DNA of 40,116 nt. It comes from Candidatus Faecousia faecigallinarum (GTDB taxonomy: Bacteria > Bacillota > Clostridia > Oscillospirales > Oscillospiraceae). A program made the position numbers and the translations under genes. A model generated the notes under the pieces. It was not told where the DNA came from, did no database searches, and saw only the letters and a program-made list of their open reading frames with translations. The first letter of the stretch is position 1, and each line of letters opens with the position of its first letter. Below are positions 7,828-15,264 of the stretch, in pieces. The stretch spans positions 1-40,116 of the forward strand of contig DVHJ01000026.1 of the NCBI GenBank assembly GCA_018712145.1, written 5' to 3'.

Positions 7828-9228
7828 ATGCTGACCTATGACCTGACCCAAGAACCGGGCCCCCTGTATGCGGCCCTGTACCGCTGCATCCGCCGGGATA
7901 TCCTGGCCGGCCGCCTGGCCCCCGGCCAGAAACTGCCCTCCAAACGGGCCCTGGCCGACCACCTAAAAATCAGCAAAGCCACCGTGGAGGCAGCCTATGC
8001 CCAGCTAAACGCCGAGGGCTACCTCCGCTCCCGGGAGAAGGTGGGCTATTTTGTGGAGCAGGTAGCCAGCAGCTCCCTCCCCCAGCTCCCCCGGCCAACG
8101 CCCCGGGAAACGCCGCCCCCGCCCCCGGCGGAGCTGGCGGACTTTACTGCCAACCGGTTAGAGGCCTTCCCCTTCTCCGTGTGGTCCAAGCTCTCCCGGG
8201 AGGTGATGCTGGACTATGGCCGGGATCTGCTGGACCCGGTGCCCTCCGGGGGCGCCCTGGTGCTCCGCCAGGCCATTGCCGGGTTCCTCTATGGCTTTCG
8301 GTCTATGTCCGTCTCTCCCGACCAGATCTTGGTGGGGGCGGGCACGGACTTCCTGTATAACCTGCTGGTGCAGCTTTTGGGCCGGGACAAGGTCTACGGG
8401 GTGGAGGACCCGGGCTACGCCAAAATCCGCCAGATCTACACCGCCGCCGGGGTGGAATGCCTGCCCCTGCCCATGGACGGGGAGGGGGTGCGGCCGGATT
8501 GCCTGGGCCGGGCCCAGGTGGTGCACCTATCCCCATCCCACCACTTTCCCACCGGGGTGGTCACCCCCATTGGCCGCCGCCAGGCTCTGCTGGCCTGGGC
8601 GGAGGGGGCCCCGGGCCGCTATCTCATTGAGGACGACTATGACAGCGAATTCCGGCTGGCCGGCCGGCCCATCCCCACCTTGCAGTCCATCGACCGCAGC
8701 GGAAAGGTGATCTACCTCAACTCCTTTACCAAATCCATCGCCCCGTCCATCCGCATCGGCTTTCTGGTGCTGCCCCCGGGGCTGATGGCGGAATTCCACC
8801 GGAAGCTGGGCTTTTATGCCTGCACCGTTCCCAGCTTTGAGCAGTACACCCTGGCCCGGTTCCTCAGCCGGGGGTACTTTGAGCAGCACCTGAACCGGAT
8901 GAAGAAGCACTACCGCATTCAGCGGGACAAAATTCTCGCCGCCCTGGCCGGGGCCAGCTTTGCCGGGCAGGTGGAGGTGCTGGGCAAGGATGCCGGGCTC
9001 CACTTTCTGCTGCGGGTGGATACCAGCCTCACCGATCGGCAGCTGAAGGCCCTGTGCGCCGGGGCTGGGATCCGCATCCAATGCCTGTCCGAGTTTTATC
9101 AGGCCCCCGCCGGGGACTCCCACTGCCTGGTGGTGAACTACACCGGCTTCCCCGGGGACCGGGCGGAGCAGGTGGCCGCCAACCTGGAGCAGGTGCTGGC
9201 GGGAAAAAAACCGGGCCTTGCCCCTTGA
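7828..9228 (+). CDS. MocR/PdxR-type GntR-family regulator with aminotransferase domain
   Basis: The 466-residue protein has a GntR winged helix-turn-helix at about 10-75 (LPSKRALADHLKISKATVEAAY) followed, after a proline-rich linker, by a fold-type I aminotransferase domain. The PLP-binding lysine lies in SFTKSIAPSIRIGF and the conserved EDDYDSEF precedes it. MocR proteins sense PLP or amino-compound adducts and usually control a divergent neighbour; the best known, PdxR, controls pdxST. Here the divergent gene is the SIR2-TPR gene, not a vitamin B6 gene, so the target is unclear. I chose the ATG at 7828, after AAAGGAG and a promoter; an in-frame ATG at 7666 would lie upstream of the promoter. 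Confidence 0.9.
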   Translation: MLTYDLTQEPGPLYAALYRCIRRDILAGRLAPGQKLPSKRALADHLKISKATVEAAYAQLNAEGYLRSREKVGYFVEQVASSSLPQLPRPTPRETPPPPPAELADFTANRLEAFPFSVWSKLSREVMLDYGRDLLDPVPSGGALVLRQAIAGFLYGFRSMSVSPDQILVGAGTDFLYNLLVQLLGRDKVYGVEDPGYAKIRQIYTAAGVECLPLPMDGEGVRPDCLGRAQVVHLSPSHHFPTGVVTPIGRRQALLAWAEGAPGRYLIEDDYDSEFRLAGRPIPTLQSIDRSGKVIYLNSFTKSIAPSIRIGFLVLPPGLMAEFHRKLGFYACTVPSFEQYTLARFLSRGYFEQHLNRMKKHYRIQRDKILAALAGASFAGQVEVLGKDAGLHFLLRVDTSLTDRQLKALCAGAGIRIQCLSEFYQAPAGDSHCLVVNYTGFPGDRAEQVAANLEQVLAGKKPGLAP

Positions 9229-9252
9229 CTTTTTCCCGCCGGGCCGTATAAT
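9225..9252 (+). promoter_or_regulatory. promoter of the leader and CNNM-type gene
   Basis: TTGACT (9225-9230), 16 nt, TATAAT (9247-9252). It overlaps the stop codon of the MocR-type gene and predicts a transcript starting near 9259, which leaves a leader of about 187 nt before the CNNM-type gene. Confidence 0.75.
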
Positions 9253-9289
9253 AGCGGTAGAAAACATATTGGGAAAGGAATTCACTTCG

Positions 9290-9352
9290 ATGAGCGACTG
9301 CGACAGTACCGGCGACGGTAACGCCGACTGCCCTAGACCTAATCAAGCATAG
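9290..9352 (+). CDS. 20-codon acidic leader peptide (candidate uORF)
   Basis: A short ORF starts 31 nt into the predicted transcript, with AAAGGAA about 8 nt before its ATG. The peptide has Asp at positions 3, 5, 9 and 13, then Cys-Pro-Arg-Pro at 14-17. The segment DSTGDGNAD resembles the first part of a calcium-binding EF-hand or dockerin loop. Its last codons and TAG stop coincide with an RNA segment that can pair downstream (9345-9351 with 9380-9386). Acidic plus proline-rich leader peptides such as MgtL are known to make ribosomes fall off at low Mg2+, and the gene behind this leader is a CNNM/CorC-type protein. Translation is not proven. Confidence 0.45.
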   Translation: MSDCDSTGDGNADCPRPNQA

Positions 9353-9445
9353 CCTGCACCGGTCTTGACGGAAGCGGGTTATGCTTTTGCGCATTTCCTC
9401 CGCTTCCCCCGCCATCGGCCCATGGATTTAGGAGGAACATAAATT
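9353..9445 (+). promoter_or_regulatory. structured leader with alternative pairings and anti-Shine-Dalgarno
   Basis: GGAAGCGG (9370-9377) pairs with CCGCTTCC (9400-9407). AAGCATA (9345-9351) can instead pair with TATGCTT (9380-9386), crossing the first stem as a pseudoknot or rival fold. TTCCTCC (9395-9401) is perfectly complementary to GGAGGAA (9431-9437), the ribosome binding site of the gene at 9446. It does not match the M-box or yybP-ykoY consensus as I know them. Confidence 0.45.
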
Positions 9446-10765
9446 ATGCAAACCATACTCTTGCAGCTGCTGCTTCAGGTTGTGCTGATCGCCCTGAACG
9501 CAGTGTTCGCCTGCGCAGAAATTGCCGTGCTCTCGGTGAACGAGACCCGGCTGGAAAAACTGGCGGAGGATGGCAACCGCAAGGCCGTGCGCCTGCGCCG
9601 CCTCACCAGCCAGCCCGCCAAATTCCTGGCCACCATCCAGGTAGCCATCACCCTGTCGGGCTTCCTGGGCAGCGCCATGGCTGCGGAGAACTTCTCGGAG
9701 TACCTGGTCAACTGGCTGGTTAGTCTGGGCGTAACCATCCCCCGGGGCACCCTGGACGCCATTTCCGTGGTGCTGATCACCATTGTGCTGTCGTACATCA
9801 CCCTGGTGTTCGGCGAGCTGGTGCCCAAGCGGCTGGCCATGAAAAAGTCGGAGGCCCTGGCTCTGGGCATGTCCGGCATGATCTCCGGCATTTCCAAGAT
9901 TTTTGCCCCGCTGGTGTGGCTGCTCACCGTGTCGGTGAACGGCGTGCTGCGGCTGCTGGGGGTTGATCCCAACGCCGAGGAAGAACAGGTCAGCGAGGAA
10001 GAGATCCGGATGATGGTGGATGCCGGCGGCGAGCACGGCACCATCGACCGGGAAGAGCAGCACTTTATTCAAAACGTCTTTGAGTTCGACGACTTGACCG
10101 CCGGGGAAATTTCCACCCACCGCACGGAGATTGCCATGCTCTGGATGGACGAAACCCCGGAGCAGTGGGCGGAAACCATCCGCACCAGCCGGCATTCCAT
10201 GTACCCGGTTTGCCAGGAGTCGGTGGATCAGGTCATCGGCGTGCTGAACACCAAGGATTACTTCCGCCTGGCGGATCACAGCCGGGAGACCATCCTGGCC
10301 CAGGCGGTAAAGCCTGCCTACTTTGTCCCAGAGTCGGTGAAGGCCGACGTGCTGTTCCGGAATATGCGGAACCGGCGGATCCACTTTGCCGTGGTACTGG
10401 ACGAGTACGGCGGCCTCAGCGGCATTATCACCATCTATGACCTGCTGGAGCAGCTGGTGGGGGACTTTGATGATGAGTCTGTGGGCGAGGCGCCGGAAAT
10501 TGAGCAGGTAGATACCCGCACCTGGCGGATTCAGGGTTCCGCCCCCCTGGATGACGTGGCCGAACAGCTGGGGATGGAGATGCCGGTGGAGGAGTATGAC
10601 ACCTTTGGCGGCCTGGTGTTTGGCGCCTTGGGCGCCATTCCCGCCGACGGCGCTCAGCCGGAGCTGGACGTGTGCGGCGTACATGTGAAAGTGCAGAGCA
10701 TTTTAGAGCACCGCCTGCAAAGCGCGTTGGTCATCACCCCGGAGCCGGCAGAGGCGGAAGCTTAA
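9446..10765 (+). CDS. CNNM/CorC-type (HlyC) membrane protein with CBS pair
   Basis: The 439-residue protein has the layout DUF21/CNNM transmembrane domain (about 1-190, four hydrophobic segments), a tandem CBS pair (about 205-330, including the typical VVLDEYGGLSGIIT) and a C-terminal CorC_HlyC domain (about 345-430, ending in LVFGALGAIP). Family members are often labelled hemolysins but the characterised ones move or regulate Mg2+ or other divalent cations across the membrane, with the CBS domains sensing Mg-ATP. Here a long leader with an acidic uORF precedes it, which fits cation-responsive control. AGGAGG lies 11 nt before the ATG. It is followed by hairpins and no co-transcribed gene. 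Confidence 0.9.
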   Translation: MQTILLQLLLQVVLIALNAVFACAEIAVLSVNETRLEKLAEDGNRKAVRLRRLTSQPAKFLATIQVAITLSGFLGSAMAAENFSEYLVNWLVSLGVTIPRGTLDAISVVLITIVLSYITLVFGELVPKRLAMKKSEALALGMSGMISGISKIFAPLVWLLTVSVNGVLRLLGVDPNAEEEQVSEEEIRMMVDAGGEHGTIDREEQHFIQNVFEFDDLTAGEISTHRTEIAMLWMDETPEQWAETIRTSRHSMYPVCQESVDQVIGVLNTKDYFRLADHSRETILAQAVKPAYFVPESVKADVLFRNMRNRRIHFAVVLDEYGGLSGIITIYDLLEQLVGDFDDESVGEAPEIEQVDTRTWRIQGSAPLDDVAEQLGMEMPVEEYDTFGGLVFGALGAIPADGAQPELDVCGVHVKVQSILEHRLQSALVITPEPAEAEA

Positions 10766-10776
10766 AAACATCATTT

Positions 10777-10819
10777 CATTGCGGCGAGCCAGTGACATTG
10801 ATCACTGGCTCGCCATGTT
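10777..10819. repeat. short copy of the CATTGCG inverted repeat family
   Basis: CATTGC is followed by a perfect 13-bp stem, GGCGAGCCAGTGA (10783-10795) with TCACTGGCTCGCC (10802-10814), and then CATG. The centre matches the solo copy at 19680-19724. It sits 12 nt after the CNNM-type stop and may terminate transcription, though no U-tract follows. Confidence 0.6.
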
Positions 10820-10885
10820 ATACGACGGCCAGCGGCAACGCAACGGCCTACAGCGCAATTGCCCCGCCCCAGGGATTTGCGCGCA

Positions 10886-10936
10886 AAAAGTGCCCCGCCG
10901 GCAGCTGACCAGGCCGCCGGCGGGGACACTTTTGTA
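10886..10936 (+). terminator. Rho-independent terminator
   Basis: AAAAGTGCCCCGCCGGC (10886-10902) pairs with the arm at 10916-10933 with one bulged A. The arm ends in TTTT, giving both an upstream A-tract and a U-tract. Confidence 0.75.
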
Positions 10937-10955
10937 TAGGAAAGAGAGGTACAAA

Positions 10956-10997
10956 ATGAAACCCATCGATAGATTTAGTATACCGGGGAAATATTAA
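10956..10997 (+). other. 13-codon ORF with a good ribosome binding site
   Basis: ATG is preceded by GGAAAGAGAGG and followed by 12 sense codons and TAA. It lies between the terminator at 10886 and the clpB promoter, with no clear promoter of its own. It may be the start of a decayed gene, or chance. Confidence 0.2.
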
Positions 10998-11078
10998 AAT
11001 GTCAGTCCGAAAATGTTAAGCATTTATGAAGTTACCGGCCTACCCCTCTGCTCCGCAGAAATTTGTCCGGCGGCCCTC

Positions 11079-11106
11079 TTGACTTTTTTCGGAAATGGTA
11101 TATAGT
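11079..11106 (+). promoter_or_regulatory. clpB promoter
   Basis: TTGACT (11079-11084), 16 nt, TATAGT (11101-11106), directly followed by the CIRCE operator. Confidence 0.7.
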
Positions 11107-11119
11107 GAAAGCAAAAGAG

Positions 11120-11146
11120 TTAGCACTCTCAAGCAGGGAGTGCTAA
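11120..11146 (+). promoter_or_regulatory. CIRCE operator (HrcA binding site)
   Basis: TTAGCACTC-N9-GAGTGCTAA is a perfect match to the CIRCE consensus, located at the predicted transcription start of clpB. HrcA normally represses from such sites until heat stress. Neither hrcA nor groESL is in the window. Confidence 0.95.
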
Positions 11147-11178
11147 ACCGCCCCGGTGGGCGGGAAAGGAGAGCGCTT

Positions 11179-13422
11179 ATGAACTTTAATCAATATACCA
11201 GGAAGTCTCTGGAAGCCATCCAGAGCGCCCAGAACATCGCCCGGGAAAACGGCCACCAGCAAATGGAGCAGGTGCACCTGCTGCTGGCCCTGCTGCGCCA
11301 GGAAAACGGCCTGGCCCCCCAGCTTCTGCGGAAAATGGGGGTCACCGTGGAAAGCCTGGAGGCGGCGGCAGAAGTGGAGCTGGGAAAACTGCCCCGGGTG
11401 TCCGGCAGCCGGGAGGCAGATAAATTCTATATTTCCCAAGGGGTGGACGACGTATTTACCCAAGCCGAAAGCCTGGCCGCCAGCATGAAAGATGAATACG
11501 TCTCCGTGGAGCACCTGCTCCTGGCCCTGGTGGAATCCGCCCGGGATCCGGTCAAATCCCTGCTGCGCACCTACAATATCCGCAAAGAAGACTGCATGCA
11601 GGCCCTGCAGGCCGTCCGGGGCAGCCAGCGGGTCACCTCCGACAACCCGGAGGAGACCTACGAGGCCCTGGAAAAATACGGCACCGACCTGGTACGCCAG
11701 GCCAAAGCCCAGAAGATGGACCCAGTGATCGGCCGGGACGAAGAAATTCGGAATGTCATCCGCATCCTCAGCCGGAAAACAAAAAACAACCCGGTGCTCA
11801 TCGGTGAGCCGGGCGTGGGCAAAACCGCCATTGCCGAAGGGCTGGCCCAGCGGATTGTCCGGGGAGACGTCCCTAAGAATTTGCAGGAGAAAACCATTTT
11901 CTCCCTGGATATGGGCTCCCTCATTGCCGGGGCAAAATACCGGGGCGAATTTGAAGAGCGGCTGAAGGCTGTGCTGGCGGAGGTGAAGAAGTCCGAGGGC
12001 AGGATCATCCTGTTCATCGACGAGCTGCACACCATTGTGGGCGCCGGGAAAACCGACGGCGCCATGGACGCCGGCAACCTGTTAAAGCCTATGCTGGCCC
12101 GGGGCGAGCTCCACTGCATCGGCGCCACTACCCTGGATGAGTACCGCCAGTATGTGGAGAAGGACCCGGCCCTGGAGCGCCGGTTCCAGCCGGTGATGGT
12201 GAATGAGCCCACGGTAGAAGATACCATTGCCATCCTCCGGGGCCTGAAAGAACGGTACGAGGTTTATCACGGGGTGAAGATCACCGACGCGGCCATTATC
12301 GCCGCCGCCTCCCTGTCCAACCGGTACATTTCCGACCGGTTCCTGCCGGACAAGGCCATCGACCTGATTGACGAGGCCTGCGCCCTGATCCGCACGGAGA
12401 TGGACTCCATGCCCACCGAACTGGACGTGGTCTCCCGGAAAATTATCCAAATGGAAATTGAGGAGGCTGCCCTGAAGAAGGAGGAGGATCCCCGCTCCAA
12501 GGCCCGGCTGGCCGAGCTGCAAAAAGAGCTGGCGGAAGAACGGGAGCAGCTGAACGCCAAAAAGGCCCAGTGGGAAAATGAGAAAAATGCCATTGGCCGG
12601 GTGCAGCAGCTCCGGGAACAGATTGAAGATCTGAACCGGCAAATTGAAGCGGCGGAGCAGCAATACGACCTGGAGAAAGCCGCCGAGCTGAAATACGGCA
12701 AGCTCCCGGAGGCCAAACGCCAGCTGGAAGCCGAGGAGCAGGTGGCCCAAAACGCCAAGGCCACCAGCATGCTCCGGGACAAGGTGACGGAAGAGGAGAT
12801 TGCCCGGATTGTCCAGCGGTGGACGGGAATCCCCGTATCCAAGCTGGTCCAGGGCGAGCGGGAGAAACTACTGCACCTGGATGAAACCCTCCACCGCCGG
12901 GTGGTGGGCCAAGATGAAGCCGTGCAGGCGGTGACGGAAGCCATCCAGCGCAGCCGGGCAGGCATCCAGGACCCGAACCGGCCCATCGGCTCGTTTTTGT
13001 TCCTTGGCCCCACCGGCGTGGGCAAAACCGAGCTGGCCAAAAGCCTGGCCGAGGCGCTGTTTGACGATGAAAACAACCTGGTGCGGATTGACATGTCGGA
13101 ATATATGGAGAAATTCGCCGTGTCCCGGCTGATCGGGGCGCCTCCCGGATACGTGGGCTATGAGGAAGGCGGCCAGCTCACCGAGGCGGTCCGCCGGAAG
13201 CCCTACTCCGTGGTGCTGTTTGACGAGGTGGAAAAGGCCCATCCGGATGTGTTCAACGTGCTGCTGCAGGTGCTGGACGACGGCCGGATTACCGATTCCC
13301 AAGGCCGGACGGTGGACTTTAAAAACACATCATCATCCTCACCTCCAATCTGGGCTCCGCCTACCTGCTGGACGGCATCGGCCCGGACGGCTCCATTGCC
13401 GAGTCCGCCCGCAGCCAAGTGA
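11179..13422 (+). CDS. clpB: ClpB disaggregase, 5' portion up to a frameshift
   Basis: ClpB is the hexameric AAA+ disaggregase that works with DnaK on heat-denatured proteins. This part holds the N domain (about 1-145), the first AAA module with Walker [14 protein letters not shown] and [10 protein letters not shown], the coiled-coil M domain (about 400-525), and the second AAA module with Walker [14 protein letters not shown] and Walker [13 protein letters not shown]. After codon 716 (VDFKNT) the frame changes: the expected Ile-Ile-Ile-Leu-Thr-Ser continues in the next frame from 13329, so one base is missing near 13328. Read as given, the protein ends with about 32 unrelated residues. The ATG at 11179 follows GGAAAGGAG and CIRCE; the upstream in-frame ATG at 11095 lies in the promoter. 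Confidence 0.9.
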   Translation: MNFNQYTRKSLEAIQSAQNIARENGHQQMEQVHLLLALLRQENGLAPQLLRKMGVTVESLEAAAEVELGKLPRVSGSREADKFYISQGVDDVFTQAESLAASMKDEYVSVEHLLLALVESARDPVKSLLRTYNIRKEDCMQALQAVRGSQRVTSDNPEETYEALEKYGTDLVRQAKAQKMDPVIGRDEEIRNVIRILSRKTKNNPVLIGEPGVGKTAIAEGLAQRIVRGDVPKNLQEKTIFSLDMGSLIAGAKYRGEFEERLKAVLAEVKKSEGRIILFIDELHTIVGAGKTDGAMDAGNLLKPMLARGELHCIGATTLDEYRQYVEKDPALERRFQPVMVNEPTVEDTIAILRGLKERYEVYHGVKITDAAIIAAASLSNRYISDRFLPDKAIDLIDEACALIRTEMDSMPTELDVVSRKIIQMEIEEAALKKEEDPRSKARLAELQKELAEEREQLNAKKAQWENEKNAIGRVQQLREQIEDLNRQIEAAEQQYDLEKAAELKYGKLPEAKRQLEAEEQVAQNAKATSMLRDKVTEEEIARIVQRWTGIPVSKLVQGEREKLLHLDETLHRRVVGQDEAVQAVTEAIQRSRAGIQDPNRPIGSFLFLGPTGVGKTELAKSLAEALFDDENNLVRIDMSEYMEKFAVSRLIGAPPGYVGYEEGGQLTEAVRRKPYSVVLFDEVEKAHPDVFNVLLQVLDDGRITDSQGRTVDFKNTSSSSPPIWAPPTCWTASARTAPLPSPPAAK

Positions 13423-13769
13423 TGGCGCTGTTGCGTAAGTCCTTCCGGCCGGAGTTCCTGAACCGGTTGGATGAGATCGTCTTCTACAAGCCCCTGAGCA
13501 AAGCCGATGTCACCGCCATCATTGACCTGCAAATTGACCGGCTGAACCGCCGCCTGGCGGAGCAGGAGATCACCTGCGCCCTGACCCCGGAGGCCAAACA
13601 CTTTATCATTGACGCAGCCTACGATCCCCAGTACGGCGCCCGTCCTCTGCGCCGGTATGTCCAGCACACGGTGGAAACCCTGCTGGCCAAGCGCCTGCTG
13701 GCGGGAGACATTCTCCCCGGACAGACCGTCACCGTGGATGTCCAGGAGGGTCAGCTGGTATTGCAGTAA
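13329..13769 (+). CDS. clpB: ClpB disaggregase, 3' portion after the frameshift
   Basis: From 13329 the second frame reads the rest of the second AAA module and the C-terminal domain: [11 protein letters not shown], the [15 protein letters not shown] sensor and arginine-finger region, then [13 protein letters not shown] and a normal C-terminus. Joined to the first part with one added base, the protein would be 863 residues, the normal ClpB length. No start codon with a ribosome binding site opens this segment, so on its own it would not be made. Either the strain has lost ClpB or the base is missing through sequencing error. Confidence 0.8.
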   Translation: MIILTSNLGSAYLLDGIGPDGSIAESARSQVMALLRKSFRPEFLNRLDEIVFYKPLSKADVTAIIDLQIDRLNRRLAEQEITCALTPEAKHFIIDAAYDPQYGARPLRRYVQHTVETLLAKRLLAGDILPGQTVTVDVQEGQLVLQ

Positions 13770-14133
13770 GTCCCCCGCAGGTCCCCGGATTGGATGAACA
13801 GGCGGTGGCGAGGCGCGGATTGGCCGCCCAAGCGCCGGTTTTTCAACGCCAGCAAAAGGGCATAGCAAAAACGCTGCCGGCGGTGTCGTGCCCCGCATAC
13901 AAGACAGAAACACAGCTGGGGGCTGTCTCACTAACGCAGAGACAGCCCCGGCAATCCGTTTTCCCGTACCTACGGTATGATCATTGGAGAAACGTCCCTG
14001 TACCCGAAAACACTTGCTCACCTTCAGCATGTGATTGCCCTCTATGTACTTGCACCCACAGAAACGCAGCATGTTTTTCTATGTGATTGCAAACCGCGTC
14101 CTTGTAACTGCGGCCACCCGGCATGTTTCAGCC
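13770..14133. other. gene-free stretch with a hairpin and decayed repeat traces
   Basis: No ORF here has a ribosome binding site and recognisable content. It contains a perfect 11-bp hairpin, GGGGCTGTCTC (13919-13929) with GAGACAGCCCC (13939-13949), and several pieces resembling the ends of the CATTGCG element (CAGCATGTGATTGCC near 14026; GCATGTTTCAGCCTGTCATTGC near 14121). Confidence 0.5.
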
Positions 14134-14320
14134 TGTCATTGCGAGGAGCGGGGCGGCCGCCCCGCGACGCGGCAATCCGTTCTCCTGGCGGCAGTACAAA
14201 ACAAAAAGCAGCACTTGAGGCGAATCCGTAGCGGTGACGAATTTGCCCTAAGCGCTGCTGATTTCTTCCCTCCTCTGCAGGGACGCGGATTGTCCCGTCG
14301 CCTCGCTCCTCGCAATGACA
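14134..14320. repeat. MITE-like element, copy A (187 bp)
   Basis: The ends are perfect 17-bp inverted repeats, TGTCATTGCGAGGAGCG (14134-14150) and its complement (14304-14320). Inside each lies a GGCAATCCG-type motif, and the centre has a second imperfect inverted repeat built on AGCAGCACTTGAGGCGAAT and its complement. There is no coding capacity. Copies B and C at 26574 and 26813 share ends and centre. Confidence 0.75.
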
Positions 14321-14422
14321 GGCAAAAGGCAGATGCGGACCTGCGTTTGCAAGTACGTCCCGACGGGGAAAATTTGCAACCGTCTACACGTCCTTTTCCT
14401 GCCACAGTTTTGCGGGAAAAGA

Positions 14423-14466
14423 GGGCTGTCCCCTCATGGTTTCTGCAAATCATTTTGAGACAGCCC
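14423..14466 (-). terminator. hairpin terminator of the two-component operon
   Basis: GGGCTGTC (14423-14430) pairs with GACAGCCC (14459-14466), with a partly paired centre. On the minus strand it is followed by TCTTTTCCC. It lies about 60 nt past the stop of the last gene of the operon. Confidence 0.55.
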
Positions 14467-14526
14467 CATAAAATTCTTCTAAGGATGGTGCAAAACCGGT
14501 TAGGCCAACGGCCAGTTGCCCCAATC

Positions 14527-15264
14527 CTAGTACAAATACTCTCCAGGCCTTAAGCTAAGGACCAGGGCGTAGCCCCACTTCACCCCTACCCCAGCCAAAA
14601 CCGTTTCCTCTTCCGATGTACGGAACCTGAAAATTCCGATCCGGCCATCCCCGTTATCCAGCCCTTGGTTTTCCATCCCCAGGTACTGGGCATAGCCGTC
14701 CGCCATCACCTCCGGCGCTTCCGCACCGGCCTCCTGATAAATTTGGGGCATATCGCACTGCACACTCACCAGCTTCTCTGACGGTAGATCCATCAGAATC
14801 TGCACCCACCCGTCGGCCAGCAGCTCCAGCCGCCCGAACAGATACGTCTGCCCGGTGGAGGCATCCACGGCGCACAAATATTGCAACTGCCAGTTCCCAT
14901 CGTACAGATTCCCGGCGCTTGCCGGACTGTTCACCACTGCTTTCACCCAGGCGGTGAAGGAGGTCAGGGCAGGCACCCTCTGGGTCAGGCTGTCCAGCTC
15001 CGCCATAAACCGCGCCAACATCTCCGCCTCGTCCCAGTATAGCCTGGCCCCGGCGGAAAAATCCAGGGCAATGAAGGTTTCCGCCGCCGCGTTCAACCGT
15101 TGGGCCAGGGTGGAGTCCGTCACCTCGAACTGGGTGTACAACGCATCCGTCTGTGTCACGGTTTGGTACAGCATGGCCTCCTGGCGGTCCAGGAGATACC
15201 CGGGCAGGGCAATGGCGCATCCAATGAGGGCTGCCACCAGAAAAAGGGCCAACGCCGTCTTCAT
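14527..15264 (-). CDS. membrane-anchored protein of the two-component operon, unknown
   Basis: The 245-residue protein has one N-terminal hydrophobic anchor (about residues 4-24) and an otherwise extracytoplasmic domain without a motif I recognise. The membrane segment contains a Cys (LIGCAIA), but it does not look like a good lipobox. Its ATG at 15264 overlaps the histidine kinase stop in ATGA, so translation is coupled, and it is the last gene of the operon. Accessory proteins encoded with sensor kinases (YycH/YycI, for example) often adjust kinase activity, and a similar role is plausible; there is no visible homology to those. The in-frame ATG at 15363 lies inside the kinase gene and lacks support. 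Confidence 0.75.
   Translation of the reverse strand: MKTALALFLVAALIGCAIALPGYLLDRQEAMLYQTVTQTDALYTQFEVTDSTLAQRLNAAAETFIALDFSAGARLYWDEAEMLARFMAELDSLTQRVPALTSFTAWVKAVVNSPASAGNLYDGNWQLQYLCAVDASTGQTYLFGRLELLADGWVQILMDLPSEKLVSVQCDMPQIYQEAGAEAPEVMADGYAQYLGMENQGLDNGDGRIGIFRFRTSEEETVLAGVGVKWGYALVLSLRPGEYLY

Noticed and set aside
9259-9445. M-box or yybP-ykoY riboswitch in front of the CNNM-type gene
   Set aside because: The conserved core sequences of these classes as I know them are absent; the uORF and pairings are described instead as unclassified.
11095-11178. Upstream clpB start at 11095
   Set aside because: It lies within the promoter, before the CIRCE operator, and lacks a ribosome binding site; the ATG at 11179 gives the normal ClpB N-terminus.
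13919-13949. clpB terminator at the 11-bp hairpin
   Set aside because: The stem is perfect, but it is 150 nt past the stop and has no U-tract; it is kept only as a hairpin of the shared stem family.
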